Positions 45,590 to 53,531 of a stretch of DNA of 64,000 bases are shown here, piece after piece. Below the pieces are notes generated by a model. That model saw nothing but the letters and a program-made list of their open reading frames with translations. It was not told the origin of the DNA and did not search any database. The stretch's first letter is position 1; each line of letters starts with the position of its first letter. Source of the DNA: Chryseobacterium jejuense (GTDB lineage Bacteria > Bacteroidota > Bacteroidia > Flavobacteriales > Weeksellaceae); NCBI RefSeq assembly GCF_900100075.1, contig NZ_FNEG01000004.1, positions 434,001-498,000 on the forward strand, written 5' to 3'. The translations under genes and the position numbers were made by a program.

Positions 45590-47737
45590 GTGTATATAGA
45601 TAAAGAAGATTTAGACGAATTAGAGTTTCCGCAATTGCTCGCGGAAATCTCCCCATTTGCGTATTCTCCGAAAACAAGAGAAAAAATTCTTCAACTTCGT
45701 CCGATGGAAATTGACGAGGCGGAACTTTCACTAAAAAAAACATCAGAATATCTGTCTAGTTTTGAAAGTTCAAATGCGATTCCGTTTGATGAATATGAAG
45801 ATATTGAAAGTGAGCTGAAATTGATGCTGATTGAGAATTACCGTCTGGAAAACAGTGCTTTCATCAAAATAAAAACCATCACGGAACAGATCGGAAAACT
45901 GCAGAAGTTCTTCCCTACCATGCCGGAAACGTTTCCTACTTTACTGGAAGAGGTTTCTGTACTGGAATTCAGAAAAGAGATCATCGATAAGGTGGATAAG
46001 GTATTCAACCGATTTGGTGAAGTGAAAAATGAGGCTTCTCCAGGATTGAAAGGGATAAGAACTGAAATACAGCTTGCTAAAAAAGCTATTCAGGAAAACT
46101 TCAACCGTGCTCTGACTACCTATGGACAGAGTGATTTTTTGGATGATATACGGGAAACAATTATTGATGACCAAAGGGTTTTAGCGGTAAAATCAGGTTT
46201 TAAGAAAAGAGTTCCGGGAAGAACCCTGGGAATTTCAAAAACCGGTTCCATCACCTATATCCAGCCGGACAGTGTTGTAAAACATTATTTCAAACTTCGT
46301 GAAAGTGAAGAGGAAGAGAAAAAAGAGATTGATAAAGTCTTAAGACAGCTTACCACAGAGCTTGCAGAATTCCAGCCTCAGCTTTGGAGGTATCAAATGT
46401 ATATTTTTGATCTTGATCTGGTAAGGGCTAAAGCTAAGTTTGCAGAACTTATCAATGGTATTCTTCCTAAAATCAACCGCCATAAGACATTGAGGTTAAA
46501 AGATGCCTTTCATCCTTTATTATGGTTAAGAAATAAGGTAGAGAACAAAATCATTCACCCACAAACTCTGGCTTTAACGGAACATAACAGAATTATCTGT
46601 ATTTCCGGGCCTAATGCCGGTGGAAAATCCATTACCCTGAAAACTGTCGGGTTGCTGCAACTGATGATTCAGAGTGGTATTCTGGTTCCTGTTCATCCAA
46701 AGTCTGAAATGTTTTTCTTTGAGAAGATCATGACTGACATTGGTGACAATCAATCCATTGAAAATCATCTATCCACGTATTCATCAAGGTTAAAGAAAAT
46801 GTCAGGAATCATCCGTGAGGCTGATTCGGATACGCTTTTATTGATTGATGAGTTCGGAACGGGTTCTGATCCTGAATTAGGTGGTGCTTTGGCTGAAAGT
46901 TTCATGGAGTTTTTCTATGATAAGAAGAGTTTTGCGATCATTACAACGCACTATACCAATATCAAACTGGTTATAGAACAGCTTCCGAATGCTCAGAATG
47001 CAGCCATGCTTTTCAACGAAGAAACGCTGGAACCAATGTACAAACTGGAAGTTGGGCAGGCAGGAAGTTCATTTACTTTTGAAGTTGCTGAAAAGAATAA
47101 AATCCCAAGGTTCATCATTCATTCTGCTAAGAAAAAGGTAGAACATGATATTGTGAATCTTGATAAAACGATTGTAAAGCTGCAACAGGAAAAATTTGAG
47201 GTTGAAAAACTGAAAACTGATCTTGCAGAAAGAAAAGAATCTGTAGAGGACAAACGTGATAATCTTCAGAAACTGAATGAACAGCTTCAGCAGAAATTGT
47301 TCAATTTTCAGAAACTGTATGAAGAGGAACATCGTAAACTTCAATTTGGAAATAAGATTGAAACTTTCATCGACAGCTATACGAAAGGAAAGTCCAGAAA
47401 AGATGTTGTAAAGGATTTTGTGAAACTTCTTGAACAGGAAAAGTTCAGAAAGATAGGTGCTGACAAGGATGAATCCAAGCGTCTGCAGGTGGTGAAGAGA
47501 AAGATTACGCAACAGCTTAAAAAGGAAGATGTGATTGAGAAAATTGCTGAAACCAATGAAAAACTGGAAGAAAAACGTAAAAGTGATCGCGCAGTCTGGA
47601 TGAAGGAAGGCCAGCGTGTCCGAATTACCGGAAGCACAAGCGTAGGAACAATTGAGAAAATTTCCAGAAACAAGGTGATTGTGAATTACGGAACTTTCAA
47701 AACGACGATTGATGCAGATGAATTAGAAAGAATCTAA
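45590..47737 (+). CDS. MutS2-family DNA-binding ATPase lacking an Smr domain
   Basis: A 715-residue MutS-like ATPase. The core has Walker A GPNAGGKSITLKTVGLLQLM near residues 340-360, TDIGDNQSIENHLSTYSSRL, and Walker B LLLIDEFGTGSDPELGGALA near 418-437. A long charged coiled coil (about 510-660) follows. The end, VWMKEGQRVRITGSTSVGTI, is a small KOW-like barrel. The Smr nuclease domain that ends typical MutS2 proteins (about 780 residues) is absent. MutS2 proteins act on recombination intermediates or collided ribosomes rather than mismatches. Translation begins at GTG. Confidence 0.88.
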   Translation: MYIDKEDLDELEFPQLLAEISPFAYSPKTREKILQLRPMEIDEAELSLKKTSEYLSSFESSNAIPFDEYEDIESELKLMLIENYRLENSAFIKIKTITEQIGKLQKFFPTMPETFPTLLEEVSVLEFRKEIIDKVDKVFNRFGEVKNEASPGLKGIRTEIQLAKKAIQENFNRALTTYGQSDFLDDIRETIIDDQRVLAVKSGFKKRVPGRTLGISKTGSITYIQPDSVVKHYFKLRESEEEEKKEIDKVLRQLTTELAEFQPQLWRYQMYIFDLDLVRAKAKFAELINGILPKINRHKTLRLKDAFHPLLWLRNKVENKIIHPQTLALTEHNRIICISGPNAGGKSITLKTVGLLQLMIQSGILVPVHPKSEMFFFEKIMTDIGDNQSIENHLSTYSSRLKKMSGIIREADSDTLLLIDEFGTGSDPELGGALAESFMEFFYDKKSFAIITTHYTNIKLVIEQLPNAQNAAMLFNEETLEPMYKLEVGQAGSSFTFEVAEKNKIPRFIIHSAKKKVEHDIVNLDKTIVKLQQEKFEVEKLKTDLAERKESVEDKRDNLQKLNEQLQQKLFNFQKLYEEEHRKLQFGNKIETFIDSYTKGKSRKDVVKDFVKLLEQEKFRKIGADKDESKRLQVVKRKITQQLKKEDVIEKIAETNEKLEEKRKSDRAVWMKEGQRVRITGSTSVGTIEKISRNKVIVNYGTFKTTIDADELERI

Positions 47738-47793
47738 TCCATTTGAAAATGGATTAATCTGAGAGTTTGAAAATTAACCGAATACAATAATGG

Positions 47794-47826
47794 AAGAGAG
47801 TGTCTTAGGATGCTCTCTTTTCTTTT
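47794..47826 (+). terminator. Terminator after mutS2
   Basis: AAGAGAG at 47794-47800 pairs with CTCTCTT at 47813-47819 across a 12-base loop, followed by a T-rich run. Confidence 0.7.
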
Positions 47827-47872
47827 ATACATTATCGTAAAATTTCCCTACTTTTAACAAAAACAATAATTT

Positions 47873-48535
47873 ATGAAACCATTAAAAGCACTTTCAGACC
47901 TTATTCCAATACCAAGTTATACTGTTATCATTCTCTGTTTTTTCTTTCCTTTTTTCCTGATAAAATGTGGTGATACCACCTTAATGTCTATCAAAGGAAC
48001 AGATCTGGTAACTGGAATTTCCCAGCAAACAATGAATGAACGGATGAAAGAAAATCTGAAAAAAACTTCTCCGTTTGGTTCTGCTTTCGGAAATGATTCA
48101 GGTGATAAATCTTCAAATACCGATTCTGAATACTCACCACTGAACGAATCCAACAATAAAAAAGACAAGGAAAATATTCCACCAAGTCCGATTGTTATCA
48201 TCGCTTTTCTGGCGGCTATTGCCGGGATTATTATTCAGCTGGTAAAAAGTATAAAAAAGAAATACATTTATCATATTGTGCTTTCCTTAGTTGGTTTTAT
48301 CTCTTTACTCGCTTTCTATTTAACTTTCCAGTCAAAAATGGAAGGATTAGGTAATAATCAAGTCGGAATGGGATTAGGAAACGGAGTAACCATCAGCTAT
48401 GGTTTTGGAACTGCTTTTTATGTATGTGAAGCATTATTTCTGCTTGTACTGCTATTCTTTGGAGTGTTTTCTTATTACCTTAAAAATGATCCGAGGGCAA
48501 TTTATGACTCAACAGATCAAAACCCAGAGGCTTAA
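47873..48535 (+). CDS. Membrane protein of unknown function
   Basis: A 220-residue protein with four hydrophobic segments: YTVIILCFFFPFFLIKCG near the start, PIVIIAFLAAIAGIIIQLV mid-protein, IYHIVLSLVGFISLLAFYL, and FYVCEALFLLVLLFFGVFSY near the end. A polar, Ser/Asn/Lys-rich loop of about 55 residues lies between the first and second. I do not recognise a family. It stands alone, with a terminator upstream and a 220-base AT-rich gap before the next gene. Confidence 0.65.
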   Translation: MKPLKALSDLIPIPSYTVIILCFFFPFFLIKCGDTTLMSIKGTDLVTGISQQTMNERMKENLKKTSPFGSAFGNDSGDKSSNTDSEYSPLNESNNKKDKENIPPSPIVIIAFLAAIAGIIIQLVKSIKKKYIYHIVLSLVGFISLLAFYLTFQSKMEGLGNNQVGMGLGNGVTISYGFGTAFYVCEALFLLVLLFFGVFSYYLKNDPRAIYDSTDQNPEA

Positions 48536-48755
48536 AAAATAGATTTAACTCAAGATAAAAAGATTGTTTGAGCCCGTATCAAGCACTCTTTTTATTTATT
48601 TCCATGTTGGTTTTATTTTTACCTTTTAATATTCATTTTAAAAAAGCCAGTTTTAATTACAGTTACTGCTTTTAAAATTCTTTTAGTATTACATTTACAA
48701 ACATAATGATGTTTTAATTAAGGGGCATTATAAAAGTACCAGCAGAAGCAAAATC

Positions 48756-49034
48756 ATGAATAAAAACCTTCTTATCCTTTGGATTTTCTATAAAAAACTC
48801 ATTCTTCCTGCTGGAATATTTTCCCTGCTTTTTTATTTTTTATTTCAATCTGATCCTGAGACTTTTGGACTGAGCTTTCTTTTCATTTTACCTCTTCTTC
48901 ATTATTTCATTTATGAGCTGAGATTACAAAATGAATATTATTTTTATGCAAATTTCGGATTCTCAAGATTGTTCCTCTGGATCTCTACTCTATCGTTGGG
49001 ATTAACTGTAAAAATCATCACTTATCTCTTATGA
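48756..49034 (+). CDS. 92-residue membrane protein, partner of the adjacent ABC ATPase
   Basis: A small protein with three predicted membrane helices (ILPAGIFSLLFYFLFQ, FGLSFLFILPLLHYFIYELR, LFLWISTLSLGLTVKIITYL) and few charged residues. Its stop overlaps the ATG of the ABC ATPase gene by four bases (ATGA), so the two are translationally coupled and likely form a complex. It is far shorter than a normal ABC permease. The KxNEYYFYANFGFSR region between helices 2 and 3 resembles cytoplasmic coupling loops of Bacteroidota ABC membrane proteins. Function is unknown. Confidence 0.7.
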   Translation: MNKNLLILWIFYKKLILPAGIFSLLFYFLFQSDPETFGLSFLFILPLLHYFIYELRLQNEYYFYANFGFSRLFLWISTLSLGLTVKIITYLL

Positions 49035-49693
49035 ATAGACTCCATATTGACAGTATTACCAAATATTTTGGTGAGAAAAAAATCCTACAAGACATCTATC
49101 TTGGATGTAATATTGGGCAAATCGTAGGATTATTAGGCAGAAACGGTTCTGGAAAATCAACTTTATTAAAAATTATTTTTGGAGTTCTGGACAGTGAAAC
49201 CCAATTTATAAGGGATAATGGTAAAATTTTAAAAAGCTTAGCAAACAGAAAAAAATTAATTTCTTATTTGCCACAGGAACCTTTTTTACCTAGAAAAAAG
49301 AAGGTAAAAGATCTAATTTTACTGTTTTGCAATAAAGAAAATGCTGGAGTTCTTCTTACCTTGGATCTGATCAGTCCTTTTCTTAATGAAAAGCCTGAAA
49401 CCCTTTCCGTTGGAGAACAAAGATTGATTGAAGCTCTATTGATTATCTATTCTGAGGCCGATTTCATCCTCTTGGATGAACCATTCCAAAGTCTTTCACC
49501 GAAAATGGTTGGCGAGCTCAGGAAAATCATCAGTTTGCAAAGCAAAAACAAGGGTTTTATTATCTCCGATCATTACTACCAAGATGTACTGGCTATTTCA
49601 ACTTTCATTTATCTACTTTCCAATGGTCATTTGAAACCGATACAGGATTTAAAAGAATTGCAACAATATAGTTATCTTCCGCAAAGCATTTAA
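49031..49693 (+). CDS. ABC transporter ATP-binding protein
   Basis: A 220-residue ATPase. Walker A is GLLGRNGSGKSTLLKIIFG near residues 34-52, the Q-loop is in LISYLPQEPFLP, the signature is ETLSVGEQRLIEALLI (LSVGE rather than LSGGE), and Walker B is DFILLDEPFQSLSP; the switch His is in GFIISDHYYQDVLAIS. All catalytic elements are present, so it should hydrolyse ATP. The permease partner appears to be the 92-residue protein upstream. The substrate is unknown. Confidence 0.88.
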   Translation: MNRLHIDSITKYFGEKKILQDIYLGCNIGQIVGLLGRNGSGKSTLLKIIFGVLDSETQFIRDNGKILKSLANRKKLISYLPQEPFLPRKKKVKDLILLFCNKENAGVLLTLDLISPFLNEKPETLSVGEQRLIEALLIIYSEADFILLDEPFQSLSPKMVGELRKIISLQSKNKGFIISDHYYQDVLAISTFIYLLSNGHLKPIQDLKELQQYSYLPQSI

Positions 49694-49725
49694 TTTATAT
49701 ATTTGGGAATCTAAAATTTGTTAAG

Positions 49726-50523
49726 ATGATTTCAGTAAACAAAGCATTGTACCTGTCTGCTTTCAGTATTTTTTCTTTAGCCTTCGTTAAAGGTCAGAAT
49801 AAAGTTCCTTTTGGTGTTGTAAAAGCTGAAGAAGGATATGCCAATGTACGTGTACATAAAGATAACTATAGAAAAATTGTAGATAAAATCCGTATGCGTA
49901 AAGGGGATGTTTTTGTTTATGTAAAACCTGCTCCGGGAGAAACAGAATGGATATGGATTAAATATCCTGAAAAGCAGGATGAAGAAAAACCATTTGTTCG
50001 CTACGAAACCCTTGACAAGGAGGGAATGGTGAATAAAGAACGTATTGCCTTTGTGGATCAGCTTCCAGCCTATACTCCATCTAAATCTAAAAACGGAAGA
50101 TCACTCATCTTCACAGATAATTCTGACCCTAAAATCCCTACCGCTCAAAGAAGCAAGGTTGTTATTGATGTGTATCCATCCAATGCCGGTTACCGCAAGA
50201 AGGAAAAAGATGCTGAAGGAAAACTTCTTACCATTGATAAAGTAAAACCATGGGGAATTGGAAATGATCTTCCTGAAGGGATGACCGAAATCAAATCGAT
50301 CCGACTTCAACAACCCGGAAGAGGATCTGTTTTTGTAAGAGAAGCTATTAAAAATATGTTCCAGCCCACAATGGACTTTAACAATATAGGAGTAACCTCT
50401 CTGGACAATGACAATATTTTCCTTTATATGACCAATGGTACAGGGGAATACAGATATACTACTCTTTGGACCATCAAGAAAGGAAGAGTGATCAGCCAGA
50501 TTATTTATCATAATCCGGAATAA
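49726..50523 (+). CDS. Secreted SH3-like domain protein, paralogue 2
   Basis: A 265-residue exported protein. The signal peptide ends at about SLAFVKGQ. VVKAEEGYANVRVHKDNYRK followed by DVFVYVKPAPGETEWIWIKY is an SH3-like domain. The C-terminus DNDNIFLYMTNGTGEYRYTT then LWTIKKGRVISQI resembles the end of the protein at 27506-28171. The middle, FTDNSDPKIPTAQRSKVVID, also differs from it by an insertion. Ligand and role are unknown. A promoter box and the cobalamin riboswitch begin directly after its stop. Confidence 0.72.
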   Translation: MISVNKALYLSAFSIFSLAFVKGQNKVPFGVVKAEEGYANVRVHKDNYRKIVDKIRMRKGDVFVYVKPAPGETEWIWIKYPEKQDEEKPFVRYETLDKEGMVNKERIAFVDQLPAYTPSKSKNGRSLIFTDNSDPKIPTAQRSKVVIDVYPSNAGYRKKEKDAEGKLLTIDKVKPWGIGNDLPEGMTEIKSIRLQQPGRGSVFVREAIKNMFQPTMDFNNIGVTSLDNDNIFLYMTNGTGEYRYTTLWTIKKGRVISQIIYHNPE

Positions 50524-50529
50524 ATTCAT

Positions 50530-50537
50530 TATTTTTG
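50530..50537 (+). promoter_or_regulatory. TAnnTTTG box of the riboswitch transcript
   Basis: TATTTTTG, an exact -7 consensus, lies seven bases after the stop of the SH3-like gene. It would start transcription near 50544, just ahead of the riboswitch fold. No TTG is seen at the -33 position. Confidence 0.45.
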
Positions 50538-50549
50538 CACAGAAAAAGT

Positions 50550-50725
50550 TTAGGCTTATTCATCACAGAAACTGGTTCTGCATAACCGCAGATTAAAAGG
50601 GAACCGTGTGAAAATCACGGACTGTCGCGCAACTGTAAGTAACTGAAATCTTTATCAAAAGATCCACTGTGCGAGGCATGGGAAGGAGATAAATGATGTT
50701 ACAAGTCAGGAGACCTGCCGATTTC
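50550..50725 (+). ncRNA. Cobalamin riboswitch
   Basis: The conserved core is easy to follow: AAAAGGGAACCGTGTGAAAA with a CGTGxGAAAATCACG stem, then ACTGTCGCGCAACTGTAAGT, CCACTG, GCATGGGAAGGAG, and the B12 box AGTCAGGAGACCTGCC at 50704-50719. This matches the adenosylcobalamin-type aptamer in order and spacing. The usual downstream genes in Bacteroidota are B12 receptors or synthesis genes; here it is a thioesterase 128 bases on. The region after the aptamer has no strong terminator, but a start-codon hairpin is visible at 50822-50853. Confidence 0.93.
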
Positions 50726-50821
50726 TTAAACAAAAAACTTTCGCGATTTGAAGTTTTATTGATCTGATGGATTGTTTCAGGGATTTCTAAAGTTCCTGTC
50801 ATTATTCTGTTGTTTTGATAC

Positions 50822-50853
50822 TATTTCATTTCGCCTTAATTAATAATGAAATA
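50822..50853 (+). promoter_or_regulatory. Hairpin reaching the thioesterase start codon
   Basis: TATTTCAT at 50822-50829 and ATGAAATA at 50846-50853 pair perfectly over eight bases; the last base of the stem is the A of the ATG. It could hide the start codon and serve as the riboswitch's translational switch. That link is inference. Confidence 0.4.
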
Positions 50854-51236
50854 TGACTACAGAAGAAAGAATTGAAGCTGCCGAAACCAGAATCTTTAAA
50901 GCGGTTTTCCCTAACACGACCAATCATTACGACACCCTTTTCGGAGGTACTGCCATGCAGCTGATGGATGAAGTAGCCTTTATTGCTGCGACCCGTTTCG
51001 CAAGAAAAAGAGTGGTAACAGTAAGCAGTGACAAAATCGATTTTAAAAAACCTATTCCTGCAGGAACAATCGTAGAACTTATCGGAAAAGTTTCATATGT
51101 TGGTAAAACCAGTATGAAAGTAAGTGTTGAGATCTACACAGAGCAAATGTACTCTTACGAAAGAGAAAAAGCAATTGTGGGTGACTTTACTTTTGTAGCC
51201 ATTGATGAATTCAAGAAACCAATTCAGATACTATAA
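50853..51236 (+). CDS. Acyl-CoA thioesterase, YciA-like hotdog fold
   Basis: A 127-residue cytoplasmic enzyme that splits acyl-CoA into free acid and CoA. RIFKAVFPNTTNHYDTLFGG then TAMQLMDEVAFIAATRFARK is the hotdog catalytic segment of the YciA/BACH group, with the Asn-His-Tyr and Asp-Glu-Val motifs. VVTVSSDKIDFKKPIPAGTI and VELIGKVSYVGKTSMKVSVE complete the fold. It is the only gene between the cobalamin riboswitch and a terminator-like hairpin, so it should be under riboswitch control if the switch is functional. The acyl chain it prefers is not evident. Confidence 0.88.
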   Translation: MTTEERIEAAETRIFKAVFPNTTNHYDTLFGGTAMQLMDEVAFIAATRFARKRVVTVSSDKIDFKKPIPAGTIVELIGKVSYVGKTSMKVSVEIYTEQMYSYEREKAIVGDFTFVAIDEFKKPIQIL

Positions 51237-51243
51237 ATAAAGA

Positions 51244-51274
51244 AGCTTCGGGCGCTCAAAGGCCGCCCGAAGCT
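51244..51274. terminator. Hairpin after the thioesterase gene
   Basis: AGCTTCGGGCG at 51244-51254 and CGCCCGAAGCT at 51264-51274 pair perfectly over 11 bases. The T-rich run after it is weak but the stem is strong, and it lies between converging genes. Confidence 0.7.
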
Positions 51275-51293
51275 CTATATCCTATTATTTTAT

Positions 51294-51884
51294 TTACTTT
51301 AAAACTTTTCCCGTATCCAGGCTTCTACTCAACAACATTTCAAAAGCCTCTCCCATTTCATCTGATGCTCTGGTAATGGCATTTTCAAGCATATTTCTGA
51401 TTTGCTTTTCAGTAACACCGGCTTCTGTCCAGCTCTTTCCTGAAGTATACGAATTCAGAATGAAAGGCATAATCCTATCGATGGAACAAGCAAAAATTGC
51501 ATCCGGAGTAGCTTCTTCTTCAAATTCAAGCCATAGATTAAAGAATTCCGAACGTAAAGGTTCATCCAGAATTCCAAAGATTTTCTGTGCAGAAATCTTT
51601 TCTCTTTCAAACTTTCCTACCATAGCTGCTTCATCGAAAAGGAAAGTATCTCCTGCTTCAATCTCCACAAGATCATGAATAGAAAGCATTCTAATGACTC
51701 TCAACAAATTGATATCCTCACGGTTTCTCGCATAAGGATAAAGGATTTGAGCTAAAATAACGATCTGCCATGAGTGTTCTGCTGTATTTTCTCTTCTGGT
51801 ATCGTCTGCATTGTAATTTCTTCGCTGTACGTTTTTCAGGGCATCTACTGCCAGGATAAAATCGATCTCTTTTTGAATCTTCAT
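51294..51884 (-). CDS. HD-domain phosphohydrolase (HDDC2/YfbR-like)
   Basis: A 196-residue metal-dependent hydrolase. The HD motifs are visible: His in RRENTAEHSWQIVILAQILY, the HD pair in MLSIHDLVEIEAGDTFLF, and the distant Asp in ACSIDRIMPFILNSY. The family includes 5'-deoxynucleotidases (YfbR) and human HDDC2, which remove phosphate from dNMPs. Substrate is not certain. It begins one base after the stop of the upstream secreted-protein gene, implying a two-gene operon. Confidence 0.85.
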   Translation of the reverse strand: MKIQKEIDFILAVDALKNVQRRNYNADDTRRENTAEHSWQIVILAQILYPYARNREDINLLRVIRMLSIHDLVEIEAGDTFLFDEAAMVGKFEREKISAQKIFGILDEPLRSEFFNLWLEFEEEATPDAIFACSIDRIMPFILNSYTSGKSWTEAGVTEKQIRNMLENAITRASDEMGEAFEMLLSRSLDTGKVLK

Positions 51885-51885
51885 C

Positions 51886-52590
51886 TTACTTTTCTCTATT
51901 ATATTGATCTGATGGATATACCTTGGTTCTGGTAGTCCATTTATTGTTTTTCTTTTCTTTTATAATGACTTTCACATACCCTTCTTCACTGCTGTCTTCT
52001 TCTTTTTCAAGCACTCTATCAAGTCCTTTTTGAGGAATTACTTCAAATTCTGTGGTGAAAAATCGGCAGCATCCATCCTTTCCAAAAGTAATAATGCGTT
52101 TACGAACCGGATCTGTTTCAAAAAAATCAAAATAATTTGATCCCAGGTCGGTAAGTTCTTTACTTTTTACAAAAGCCATTCTGGTACTATTAAATACATA
52201 AACGTCATAGGATGCCGAACTGTAGTTTCCCATATTTCCATTTCTTATAGCAAGGTCTTCCGTTCCGTCAAAATTAAAGTCACCAAAAATAAGGGGACTT
52301 TGATCCTTGGCTAATGGGATCACTTTTCCTCGTTCCAGTCTCTGTCCTTCTCCAAGATGCAGTACCAAATTATCAGACGTAAAAGTCTGTACTTTGGTGT
52401 TATTGTTATTAAATAATTCAACAGTACCTTTATCCATACACTGGTCAGTGAAACAATTGTCTATATGAATGATGGCATCATAGTTTTTAGAGGCATCTTT
52501 AACCCCAAACTGATATTGTCCAAAGCATAATGGACCTAATAATATAAAAGCGGATAAACTCCTGTAATAATTCAAAATATTCATTTTCAT
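51886..52590 (-). CDS. Secreted protein with an FG-GAP/XAC2610-like region
   Basis: A 234-residue exported protein. The ATG at 52590 gives a signal peptide ending LLGPLCFGQ; a second ATG at 52584 is possible and 52629 is too long. PLIFGDFNFDGTEDLAIRNG then NMGNYSSASYDVYVFNS carries a DxNxDGxxD calcium-loop-like repeat, seen in FG-GAP and XAC2610-type proteins. The C-terminal segment is rich in Lys and Glu. It lies one base upstream of the HD-domain gene. Function is unknown. Confidence 0.7.
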   Translation of the reverse strand: MKMNILNYYRSLSAFILLGPLCFGQYQFGVKDASKNYDAIIHIDNCFTDQCMDKGTVELFNNNNTKVQTFTSDNLVLHLGEGQRLERGKVIPLAKDQSPLIFGDFNFDGTEDLAIRNGNMGNYSSASYDVYVFNSTRMAFVKSKELTDLGSNYFDFFETDPVRKRIITFGKDGCCRFFTTEFEVIPQKGLDRVLEKEEDSSEEGYVKVIIKEKKNNKWTTRTKVYPSDQYNREK

Positions 52591-53078
52591 AGTTATATTG
52601 GATTCAAATGTTTTTATAACAACTTTCAAACAAAAATACGAATCATAGTTCCGATTTCAAAACTCAAATGTATTAGAGAAATAATAAACGATGATTAATA
52701 AGTGATGTTTGATGAAAGATAGAAACTGAAATTATTGCCAACTGCTTTTAATTTAAACACAAATTACACAAATGCTTTTCACAAATAGCACAATAATCTG
52801 AGGTAATTAATAAGTAATATCCATACCATGTTACCTAAAAATGTTTTTTATACCTTTTGTTATCCTGTAAGAATCTAAACATCCCAAACATTTTGTTCTA
52901 GAAAAAACCTTAATCTTTGATGCTATTTCCTTCCCTAGATTTAAAAATGCTGTCAGTTCTTTGAACTTTTTTAAAGATTTTTTCTCGAAAAACGAGATCA
53001 TGAAAATTTAGACTAAAATTTATTAAACTGATTTTCAATTGATTAAATGTTTTATTTTTAAAATTTCACTACTTTGTA
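52591..53078. other. Gene-free AT-rich gap with a CACAAATTACACAAATG repeat
   Basis: No gene is supported in this gap. At 52756-52796 lies AAACACAAATTACACAAATG then CTTTTCACAAATAGCACAAT, the same words that appear inverted at 57957-57996. The rest is low-complexity AT. Confidence 0.5.
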
Positions 53079-53110
53079 TTGCATAATACCATTTTATTTA
53101 CATATCTTTG
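53079..53110 (+). promoter_or_regulatory. Flavobacterial promoter (TTG - 21 bases - TATCTTTG) of padR
   Basis: TTG at 53079-53081 and an exact TAnnTTTG box at 53103-53110 are 21 bases apart. The start would be near 53117, leaving a leader of about 75 bases before the PadR ATG. As PadR-type regulators often repress their own operon, an operator may lie here, but no palindrome was identified. Confidence 0.6.
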
Positions 53111-53190
53111 TAATGTAAAATTAGAATAGGCTCAACTAGCTAGGAGCATCTTTCTAAAAATATAACCTTAATTAACAAAAATTATCAAAG

Positions 53191-53520
53191 ATGAATACTG
53201 AAAATACCAAAGCGCAAATGCGAAAAGGGATTCTGGAATTCTGTATTCTAAGTCTCATTAATAATCGCGAAATGTACGTTTCTGATCTTATTGATGAACT
53301 GAAAAAAGGAAAACTGGATGTAGTGGAAGGTACCCTCTACCCTCTTCTCACAAGACTTAAAAACGGAGAGTTTCTCTCTTACAGATGGGAAGAATCTACA
53401 GGCGGACCACCCAGAAAATACTATCAGATCACAGAAAAAGGAAAACTTTTCCTGGATGAACTTCAAAATACGTGGAATGAGCTTACAGCTTCAGTAAACC
53501 AAATCACTCAACAACATTAA
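53191..53520 (+). CDS. PadR-family transcriptional regulator
   Basis: A 109-residue winged-helix DNA-binding protein. KGILEFCILSLINNREMYVS at the N-terminus, DVVEGTLYPLLTRLKNGEFL (recognition helix) and WEESTGGPPRKYYQITEKGK (wing, with the family's GGPPRKYY) are standard PadR-N features. The short C-terminal helix implies a PadR-s2 type dimer. It sits 11 bases before the PspC gene and probably controls that operon. Confidence 0.93.
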   Translation: MNTENTKAQMRKGILEFCILSLINNREMYVSDLIDELKKGKLDVVEGTLYPLLTRLKNGEFLSYRWEESTGGPPRKYYQITEKGKLFLDELQNTWNELTASVNQITQQH

Positions 53521-53531
53521 AAAACAAAGCT

